A stretch of DNA of 16,144 nt from Alphaproteobacteria bacterium (GTDB taxonomy: Bacteria; Pseudomonadota; Alphaproteobacteria; Rhodobacterales; Rhodobacteraceae): the NCBI GenBank assembly GCA_003696705.1, contig RFGD01000232.1, positions 1 to 16,144 on the forward strand. Direction: 5' to 3'. Shown in pieces: positions 7,263-13,085 of the stretch. A program made the position numbers and the translations under genes. Under the pieces are notes generated by a model. The model saw only the letters and a program-made list of their open reading frames with translations, did no database searches and was not told where the DNA came from. Each line of letters begins with the position of its first letter. The first letter of the stretch is position 1.

Positions 7263-7545
7263 GGGCTGTGTCTCCGGCTGTCTGCATCCAATGCCTAGGA
7301 CAGCAGGGCGTCCGTGGCAAAGGTCCTTTTGCCGCGTGCGGCCGGGTCGCGGCAGCCGTGCCCGGGCGGGGCCGCGGGCCGCCGATGTGGCGAAACGTCC
7401 CCCGGGCGCCGAAACCGGGCCGCACGCACCCCAACCGTGCGTCGGGCGGGCAGAAAGGGGCGAAGGATGATTTGCATCCGCCGCGATTCCCGGTAATGAG
7501 CGTCTGAGCGAAATTTTGTGACCGTCACGAAACGAGGGACGAGAG
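7263..7545. other. Divergent intergenic region between aminotransferase and ilvC
   Basis: These 283 bases hold no convincing gene or RNA. A 6-base-arm inverted repeat (ACGCAC at 7424-7429, GTGCGT at 7437-7442) and an imperfect GGCAAA/TTTGCC repeat (7316-7333) are visible. The last 80 bases are poorer in GC and probably hold the ilvC promoter (TTGCAT at 7472-7477 and TAAT at 7494-7497 are possible parts, neither strong). I looked for a leader peptide rich in Ile, Val or Leu codons followed by a terminator, as in classical ilv attenuation, and found none. Confidence 0.6.
7514..7532. promoter_or_regulatory. 19-base palindrome before ilvC, candidate operator
   Basis: TTTTGTGAC and GTCACGAAA flank one central C at 7523; eight of nine positions are exact complements and the remaining pair is T/G. 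The palindrome ends just before the ribosome binding site (GAGGGA at 7534-7539) and 13 bases before the ilvC ATG. A dimeric repressor here would sit near the transcription start, and as RNA it could also fold next to the ribosome site. The half-site resembles the TGTGA of CRP-type sites, but the one-base spacer does not fit that family. The regulator is unknown. Confidence 0.5.
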
Positions 7546-8568
7546 ATGCGCGTCTACTATGATCGCGATTGCGACATCAATCTTATCAAGGACAAGAAGG
7601 TGGCCATCCTTGGCTACGGAAGCCAGGGTCATGCCCACGCGCTGAACCTGCGCGATTCCGGCGCGCGCAACGTCGTCGTCGCCCTTCGCGAGGGTTCGCC
7701 GTCGGCCCGCAAGGCCGAGGCCGAAGGGCTCAAGGTCATGGGCATCGCCGAGGCCGCGGCCTGGTGCGATCTCATCATGTTCACCATGCCGGACGAGCTT
7801 CAGGCCGAAACCTACCGCAATTACGTCCATGACAACCTGAAGGACGGCGCCGCCATCGCCTTTGCCCACGGCCTCAACATCCACTTCGGGCTGATCGAGC
7901 CGAAGCCGGGCGTCGACGTCATCATGATGGCGCCGAAGGGGCCGGGCCACACCGTCCGCGGCGAATTCGTCAAGGGCGGCGGCGTGCCCTGCCTTGTGGC
8001 CGTGGCCCAGGACGCCACCGGCAAGGCGCTCGAGCTTGCGCTGTCCTATTGCGCGGCCATCGGCGGCGGCCGTTCCGGGATCATCGAGACGACCTTCCAG
8101 GAAGAATGCGAAACCGACCTGTTCGGGGAACAGGCGGTGCTGTGCGGCGGCCTGGTCGAGCTCATCCGCGACGGTTTCGAGACGCTGGTCGAGGCCGGCT
8201 ATGCCCCCGAGATGGCCTATTTCGAGTGCCTGCACGAGGTGAAGCTGATCGTCGACCTCATCTACGAAGGCGGCATCGCCAACATGAACTACTCGATCTC
8301 GAACACGGCCGAATACGGCGAGTACGTCTCGGGGCCGCGGGTCCTGCCGAAGTCCGAGACGAAGGCCCGCATGAAGGCCGTGCTCGAGGACATCCAGACG
8401 GGCCGTTTCGTCCGCGACTGGATGGCCGAATGCGCCGTCGGGCAGCCGAGCTTCAAGGCCACGCGACGCCTGAACGACGCCCACCAGATCGAGGAGGTCG
8501 GCCGCAAGCTGCGCGACATGATGCCGTGGATCACGGCGGGCAAGCTGGTCGATCAGGAAAAGAACTGA
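7546..8568 (+). CDS. ilvC: Ketol-acid reductoisomerase (NADP+), class I
   Basis: This is the second enzyme of branched-chain amino acid synthesis, converting 2-acetolactate or 2-aceto-2-hydroxybutyrate by Mg-dependent alkyl migration and NADPH reduction. It has 340 residues, typical of the short class I form. The Rossmann loop is GYGSQGHAHALNLRDSG (23-39), the catalytic core has APKGPGHTVR (129-138), and the metal site is in ETTFQEECETDLFGEQ (181-196, with D191 and E195). The C-terminal knotted domain has ECLHEVKLIVDLIYEGG and SNTAEYGEY. The start has GAGGGA six bases upstream. It stands alone, with a palindrome upstream and a strong terminator downstream, so it is probably a single-gene transcript. 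No unusual residues are seen. Confidence 0.98.
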   Translation: MRVYYDRDCDINLIKDKKVAILGYGSQGHAHALNLRDSGARNVVVALREGSPSARKAEAEGLKVMGIAEAAAWCDLIMFTMPDELQAETYRNYVHDNLKDGAAIAFAHGLNIHFGLIEPKPGVDVIMMAPKGPGHTVRGEFVKGGGVPCLVAVAQDATGKALELALSYCAAIGGGRSGIIETTFQEECETDLFGEQAVLCGGLVELIRDGFETLVEAGYAPEMAYFECLHEVKLIVDLIYEGGIANMNYSISNTAEYGEYVSGPRVLPKSETKARMKAVLEDIQTGRFVRDWMAECAVGQPSFKATRRLNDAHQIEEVGRKLRDMMPWITAGKLVDQEKN

Positions 8569-8604
8569 CGCATCCGGCCGCGGCCCCGCGCCGCCCGGAA
8601 AGGG

Positions 8605-8636
8605 AAACGCCCCGGCCGCGACCGGGGCGTTTTTTT
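8605..8636 (+). terminator. Rho-independent terminator of ilvC
   Basis: AAACGCCCCGG (8605-8615) and CCGGGGCGTTT (8622-8632) pair perfectly over 11 bases around a six-base loop, and the run of Ts continues to 8636. It lies 36 bases after the ilvC stop. On the minus strand the tail would be TTTCCC, so it should work mainly for ilvC and only weakly, if at all, for the convergent glmM. Confidence 0.93.
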
Positions 8637-8689
8637 CGTGGGTGCCAAAGGTGCCCGCCGCGTGACCGTCGCCCCCGGGGGCGCAGGCC

Positions 8690-10045
8690 TCAGGGCGTCG
8701 GCGCGCGGCTTTCGGCCTCGACCGCGGCAACGACCTCGGCCAGGACATCGGCAAGCAGCGCCTCGTCCTCGGCCTCGGCCATCACGCGGACCAGGGGCTC
8801 GGTCCCGGACTTGCGGATCAACAGCCGGCCGGCATCGCCGAGGCGGGCCTCGGCGGCGCGGATCACGGCCTGGACAGCGGCGCTTTCGAGTGGATCTGAT
8901 CCCGCAGAAATACGCACGTTTTCAAGACGTTGCGGGCATGGCGTGAAGTTTTGGACGAGCTCTGATGCCGGCCGTCCGGTGCGTACCATCTCGGCCAGGA
9001 ACTGGAGCGCGGCAACGAGCCCGTCGCCCGTCGTCCCATAGTCGGTCATGACGATATGGCCCGACTGTTCGCCGCCAAGGTTGAAGCCGCCGGCGCGCAT
9101 CGCCTCGACCACATAGCGGTCGCCGACGCCGGTGCGGTGGAGCGCAATGCCGCGCGCCGCCAGAAAACGTTCGAGGCCGAGGTTCGACATCACCGTGGCG
9201 ACCAGCGTGTTTCCGGCCAGCCGCTCTTCCGCGGCCCAGCGGGCGGCAAGAAGCGCCATGATCTGATCGCCGTCGGCGATCTGGCCGCGTTCGTCGATGA
9301 GGATCACCCGGTCGGCATCGCCGTCGAGCGCCACGCCCAGATCGGCGCCGCGCTCGACGACCGTGCGCGCGGCAAGCGCCGGGCTGGTCGACCCGCAGCC
9401 GTCGTTGATGTTGAACCCGTCGGGCTGGACCCCCACGGCGATGACGTCCGCGCCAAGCTCCCACAGGACTTCGGGCGCGGTCCGGTAGGCGGCGCCGTTC
9501 GCGCAATCGACGACCACGCGAAGCCCGTCCAGCCGCAGCCCGGCGGGGAAGGTCGTCTTGGCATATTCGACATAGCGCCCGCGGCCGTCCTCGATCCGCG
9601 TGGCGCGGCCGATGTTCTCGGGCCGGGCGAGGCGGATCTCTCCGTCCAGGATGCGCGTGATCTCGGCTTCGGCCTCGTCCGAAAGCTTGAAGCCGTCGGG
9701 TCCGAAGAACTTGATGCCGTTGTCGTGGTGCGGATTGTGCGAGGCCGAAATCATCACGCCCAGATCGGCCCGCATCGACCGCGTGAGGTAGCCGACCGCC
9801 GGCGTCGGAACCGGGCCGAGAAGGAAGACGTTCATGCCCGTCGACGTGAGCCCCGCCGTCAGCGCGTTTTCCAGCATGTAACCCGAAAGCCGGGTGTCCT
9901 TGCCGATCACGGCGCGGTGCACGCCCCCGTCGCGCCGGAAGAAGCGTCCGGCCGCCGCGCCAAGCCGGAGCGCGAGTTCCGCCGTCATCGGGAAGGTGTT
10001 GGCCTGGCCGCGAACGCCGTCCGTGCCGAAGATCTTGCGGGTCAT
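8690..10045 (-). CDS. glmM: Phosphoglucosamine mutase
   Basis: This enzyme interconverts glucosamine-6-phosphate and glucosamine-1-phosphate on the way to UDP-GlcNAc, feeding peptidoglycan and lipopolysaccharide synthesis. It has 451 residues, the normal length. The N-terminus KIFGTDGVRG, the phosphoserine loop ISASHNPHHDNG (active serine S102), the metal loop DGDADR (241-246), the sugar-binding GEQSGH (325-330) and the phosphate-binding RKSGTEP (411-417) are all intact. The ATG at 10045 begins the family N-terminus; the longer open frame upstream lies inside folP and is ignored. It starts one base after the folP stop, and its Shine-Dalgarno GGGAGAG lies inside the last folP codons, so translation of the two is probably coupled. 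Confidence 0.98.
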   Translation of the reverse strand: MTRKIFGTDGVRGQANTFPMTAELALRLGAAAGRFFRRDGGVHRAVIGKDTRLSGYMLENALTAGLTSTGMNVFLLGPVPTPAVGYLTRSMRADLGVMISASHNPHHDNGIKFFGPDGFKLSDEAEAEITRILDGEIRLARPENIGRATRIEDGRGRYVEYAKTTFPAGLRLDGLRVVVDCANGAAYRTAPEVLWELGADVIAVGVQPDGFNINDGCGSTSPALAARTVVERGADLGVALDGDADRVILIDERGQIADGDQIMALLAARWAAEERLAGNTLVATVMSNLGLERFLAARGIALHRTGVGDRYVVEAMRAGGFNLGGEQSGHIVMTDYGTTGDGLVAALQFLAEMVRTGRPASELVQNFTPCPQRLENVRISAGSDPLESAAVQAVIRAAEARLGDAGRLLIRKSGTEPLVRVMAEAEDEALLADVLAEVVAAVEAESRAPTP

Positions 10046-10046
10046 T

Positions 10047-11057
10047 CTACTCTCCCTCGGTGCGAAGCGCTTGCCAGAGCCGCATGGCCTGGCGCGTCGC
10101 CTCGACGTCGTGGACTCTGACAATCTGGACGCCCTGTTCGAGCGCGGCAAGCGCCACGGCGATCGAGCCCGGCGCGCGATCCTGCGGGGCGGGGGCGCGG
10201 CCGATCTCTCCGATGAAGCGTTTGCGCGATACGCCAAGAAGGATGGGCGCGCCCAGGGCGTGAAACAGGCTGATACGGCGGAGAAGTCGCAAGTTGTGCG
10301 CAAGCGTCTTGCCGAAGCCGATGCCGGGATCGACGACGATCGCCTCGGGGCGAATGCCTGCCGAGACGGCGGTTTCGATACGCTCTGCCAGTTCGTCGTA
10401 GACGTCGAGAAGCGCGTCGTCATAGCGCGGGTCGGCCTGCATCGTCTCGGGCGTGCCTTGCGCGTGCATGAGGCAGAGCGGCACGTCCCCCCCGGCCACG
10501 ACCGCCGCCATCTCGGGATCGAAGCAGAGCGCCGAGACGTCGTTGACCATGGTCGCGCCCGCCTCGAGCGCGGCTTTCGCCACGGGCGCCTTGCGGGTGT
10601 CGATCGAGATCGGCACCGCGACACCGGCGCCGCGGAGCGCCGCGATGACGGGCACCGTGCGGGCCATCTCCTCGTCCACGGGCACCGTGCTGGCGCCGGG
10701 GCGGGTCGATTCGCCGCCGATGTCGATGATGTCGGCCGCCGCGGCCATGGCCTGTGCGGCCTTCACGGCGGCGGTGGCGTCGGTGAACTGCCCGCCGTCG
10801 GAAAAGCTGTCGGGGGTGACGTTGAGGATGCCCATGAGCCGTGGCCGGTCCATGGGACAGCCGGCGATGGCTGGACGCGGGCGCGTCAGGCGGTCAAGGA
10901 CGTCGGACGGAAGCTCGGTGGCGGGCACGACCGCCGGGGCCTTGCCGCGGCGCAGCACCTCGACCCGCGCAAAGCGGCACCAGCCGCCGGCCAGGGGATA
11001 GCCCGCGCCACGAAGGGCGGGGTCAAGTTCGGGGATGGGGCGGAAATATTCGCTCAT
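10047..11057 (-). CDS. folP: Dihydropteroate synthase with N-terminal extension
   Basis: This enzyme joins p-aminobenzoate to dihydropterin pyrophosphate in folate synthesis and is the sulfonamide target. The TIM-barrel domain spans residues about 72-330 with GILNVTPDSFSDGG (76-89), DIGGESTRPG (112-121), SIDTRK (151-156), VNDVSA (171-176), DPGIGFGK (243-250), SRKRFIG (277-283) and RVHDV (314-318), all conserved. The total of 336 residues exceeds the usual about 280 because of about 70 N-terminal residues before the barrel (FRPIPELDPA, PLAGGWCRF); related Rhodobacteraceae proteins have a similar leader as far as I recall. The ATG at 11057 is the only good start for that leader. folB lies 107 bases upstream and glmM follows after one base. 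Confidence 0.97.
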   Translation of the reverse strand: MSEYFRPIPELDPALRGAGYPLAGGWCRFARVEVLRRGKAPAVVPATELPSDVLDRLTRPRPAIAGCPMDRPRLMGILNVTPDSFSDGGQFTDATAAVKAAQAMAAAADIIDIGGESTRPGASTVPVDEEMARTVPVIAALRGAGVAVPISIDTRKAPVAKAALEAGATMVNDVSALCFDPEMAAVVAGGDVPLCLMHAQGTPETMQADPRYDDALLDVYDELAERIETAVSAGIRPEAIVVDPGIGFGKTLAHNLRLLRRISLFHALGAPILLGVSRKRFIGEIGRAPAPQDRAPGSIAVALAALEQGVQIVRVHDVEATRQAMRLWQALRTEGE

Positions 11058-11164
11058 GCGCTATCCGTGCACAGCCCAGTCGGGAAATCGCGCGCATACA
11101 TCCCGCGTTCAGCCCGCGGTTGCAAGCCCTTGTGCGCGCAACGGCCGGGGACGGCGGAAGGCGG

Positions 11165-12106
11165 CTAAAGTCCCGGATCCTCGGTCAGGGATACGTGGCG
11201 CAAGGCAAGCTCGGAACCCGGCCAGCCGGGGCGCGGCGCGTCCACCAGCAAGAGCTCGGTCGCGTCGAACTTCTGGCCAAGCCAGGCGGCAAGGCCCGCC
11301 GGGTCCGAGACCGGCGGCAGTTCGGCTTCCCGGCTGTCAAGGACGATCCGCGACGGCGCCCAGACCGAGATCGCGTCATGCTTGATGGCCCAGTCAAGTT
11401 CGGTGCGGCTGTCCACGACCACGCAGCGCGGGTCGCGGCCGGCAAGGACCCAGGCGTTCTGTTCGATGGCCAGAAGGTCGATGCGGCGCTGCGCGGCCGG
11501 CGTGGCGGCGCGGGGGCGCGGCCCATCGGGCAGGCCGACCGTCAGGATGGCGGGCCGGCCGGCGGCCTCGATGCGGTCAAGCCAGCCGGCAAGGGCCGGC
11601 GCGGCGATCGCGGCATTGCCCAGATGGACGATCACCGGCCGCGCGATGGCCGAGGCGGGGCCGTCCTCGACCAGATGGACGGCCGCCTGGGCCCGAGAGC
11701 GCACGATCTCGACCCCAAGCGCGCCAGGCCCGCGGTCGAGCTTCTCGATCCGCACGAAGACACGCGCGGCGAGCGGCGCCAGAAGGATGCGCGCCGCCAC
11801 CCGTTCGGCCAGCGTCTCGAGCAGGTTCAGCCGTTCGGCCGAAAGCTCGGTGTCGATGGCCTCCACAAGCGTGTCGTAGGACAGGATCTTGTCGACGTCG
11901 TCGTCGATCTGGCGCGGCGTCGGCACGACCTCGACGACGATGTTGAACCGAAGCCGCTGGCGGGTGCCGCGCTCGGCCTGGAACGCGCCGATCTCGACCT
12001 CGCGCACGTGATCGCGCAGGGAAATCCGGTCGCGCGGATCGCTGCCGGCCGTTGCCTCGGCACGCTCGAGCGGGTGGGCAAAGGCAAGGCGGATGTCGTT
12101 GGTCAT
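11165..12106 (-). CDS. folB: Dihydroneopterin aldolase fused to a putative amino acid kinase-like domain
   Basis: The N-terminal half (residues about 27-145) is dihydroneopterin aldolase, which makes 6-hydroxymethyl-dihydropterin for folate. It shows VEIGAFQAERGTRQRLRFNI (candidate catalytic E45), ILSYDTL (Y77), LVEAI and LLETLAERVAARIL, and VRIEKLDRGPGALGVEIVRS (candidate K122). At 313 residues the protein is about two and a half times the family norm. The remainder (about 156-295) begins VIVHLGNAAIAAPALAGWLD and continues with LLAIEQNAWVLAG, SVWAPSRIVL and AAWLGQKFDATELLLVDAP. This pattern resembles the aspartate/uridylate kinase (AAK) fold proteins of the MfnE-like group, but with LGN where the kinases have LGG and with H in place of their lysine. 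The start has a GGAGA upstream. folP and glmM follow on the same strand. Confidence 0.88.
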   Translation of the reverse strand: MTNDIRLAFAHPLERAEATAGSDPRDRISLRDHVREVEIGAFQAERGTRQRLRFNIVVEVVPTPRQIDDDVDKILSYDTLVEAIDTELSAERLNLLETLAERVAARILLAPLAARVFVRIEKLDRGPGALGVEIVRSRAQAAVHLVEDGPASAIARPVIVHLGNAAIAAPALAGWLDRIEAAGRPAILTVGLPDGPRPRAATPAAQRRIDLLAIEQNAWVLAGRDPRCVVVDSRTELDWAIKHDAISVWAPSRIVLDSREAELPPVSDPAGLAAWLGQKFDATELLLVDAPRPGWPGSELALRHVSLTEDPGL

Positions 12107-12202
12107 CGCCGGGTCTCCGGTTGGGCTGGTCGGACAATGGGGCTGGCGGAACGGCGCCGCATGGCGGCAAGCGGCATCGGAATTGTCACCCGCGACGTCC
12201 GC

Positions 12203-12901
12203 TCAGTTCTGCGACAGCCGGGTCGGCAGGCGATAGAAGATATGGGCCCCGACGGCCGCCGTGCGTTCAAGCCGCTTCGACCAGCGCGGCCGGACGCTCT
12301 TGGCATGATAGTGCGTCGCGCCCTGTGTCAGAAGCCGCGGCGCGCCGTCGAGCATGAGCCGCGCGATCTTGCCGGCGCGGTTGCGGGCCTTCGCCTCGGT
12401 AAACACTTCCTTGCGGCCGTCGCAGGCGTAGCTGAACTGGCAGGCATTGCGCCGGCTTTCGCCCTGACGCACCACCGCACAGACCGAATTCGGAAAGGCC
12501 TTGGAATCGACGCGGTTCAGGATGACCTCGGCCACCGCGATCTGGCCTTCAAGGCTCTCGCCCCGGGCTTCGAAGTACAGCGCCTCGGTCAGGCAGGACC
12601 ACTCGGCGTCGCCGCTGGCGGCCGGCAGCGCGTCTAGATCGGCGAATGTCCGGGGAAGTGGGTTTTCGGGGCGCGCGACCGGGCGCGGCGGATGCGCGAG
12701 CGCCTCGAGCCGCCGGGGGCCCGCCTTTGCGATGCCCGAACGTTCGATGTCCGAAAGGCCCGCAATCTCGGCGTCGATCACGGTGTCAGGTGCATTCGAG
12801 CCGCTGGCCGTCACATCGGCAAGCAGCGCCGCCGACATCGCCATGCCGAGCGCGAACGCAGCCAGCGACGTTCCCGCCGCCCGAGCCAGAGCGTACCGCA
12901 T
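12203..12901 (-). CDS. SleB/CwlJ-type cell wall hydrolase, exported
   Basis: The mature part (residues about 103-222) is a Hydrolase_2 domain, the fold of spore-cortex and cell wall hydrolases that cleave the glycan strand of peptidoglycan. Key blocks are LTEALYFEARGESLEGQIAV (104-123, with the likely catalytic glutamate E111), AEVILNRVDSKAFPNSVCAV, CQFSYACDG and TQGATHYHAKSVRPRW. The four cysteines around it may form disulfides. The N-terminus MRYALARAAGTSLAAFALGM is a signal peptide or uncleaved anchor, so it should act in the periplasm. I chose the ATG at 12901 because it gives this signal sequence and AGGTGG lies eight bases upstream; the 50 earlier in-frame residues are cysteine-rich and unconserved. 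Since this is not a sporeformer, a role in wall remodelling is the likely one. Confidence 0.92.
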   Translation of the reverse strand: MRYALARAAGTSLAAFALGMAMSAALLADVTASGSNAPDTVIDAEIAGLSDIERSGIAKAGPRRLEALAHPPRPVARPENPLPRTFADLDALPAASGDAEWSCLTEALYFEARGESLEGQIAVAEVILNRVDSKAFPNSVCAVVRQGESRRNACQFSYACDGRKEVFTEAKARNRAGKIARLMLDGAPRLLTQGATHYHAKSVRPRWSKRLERTAAVGAHIFYRLPTRLSQN

Positions 12902-13085
12902 GCTTCCCCCCACCTTGGCAGCACATGCCCGGCACCGCTGACACGGTGCCGACCGATGGGAAATAACGAAAATTTTCGCTTGCGTCCAGTCCGGCGAATC
13001 AGTCGGACCATCGTCCGAACAGGGGGCGCAGCGCCCCGATTTCGCGAGCATGCCGATCTAACGGCATGAAAACAAGAGAAAAATG
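12902..13085. promoter_or_regulatory. Palindrome-rich gap between the dikinase-like gene and the cell wall hydrolase gene
   Basis: This 184-base gap holds an AT-rich island in otherwise GC-rich sequence and at least five exact inverted repeats. They are CGGCACCG/CGGTGCCG (12930-12951, six-base loop), the palindrome CGAAAATTTTCG (12967-12978), TCGGAC/GTCCGA (13003-13018), GGGGCGC-A-GCGCCCC (13023-13037) and CATGCCG/CGGCATG (13049-13068). None is followed by a run of Ts on either strand, so I do not call terminators. A GAATC (12996-13000) is a GANTC site for CcrM-type methylation in alphaproteobacteria. The region should contain the hydrolase promoter, probably near the AT-rich island. Confidence 0.5.

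Noticed and set aside
6105..7298. 397-codon plus-strand frame opposite the aminotransferase
   Set aside because: Shadow of the aminotransferase, which has all its PLP motifs on the minus strand.
7263..7545. ilv-type attenuator or small RNA upstream of ilvC
   Set aside because: No leader peptide rich in Ile, Val or Leu codons and no terminator hairpin with a T-run is present; the short repeats seen are modest.
7525..8754. 409-codon minus-strand frame opposite ilvC
   Set aside because: Antisense shadow of ilvC that also runs through the terminator and the end of glmM, with no motif.
10046..10624. Upstream extension of the glmM frame by 193 codons into folP
   Set aside because: The extension is out-of-frame folP sequence; the ATG at 10045 starts the conserved N-terminus and has a good Shine-Dalgarno.
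12902..13051. 50-residue N-terminal extension of the cell wall hydrolase
   Set aside because: It is cysteine-rich and unlike the family, would hide the signal peptide, and overlaps the repeat-rich gap; the ATG at 12901 has a better ribosome site.
13049..13068. Hairpin after the dikinase-like gene as a rho-independent terminator
   Set aside because: On the minus strand the T-rich stretch comes before the stem, not after it, and the bases after the stem are GC-rich.
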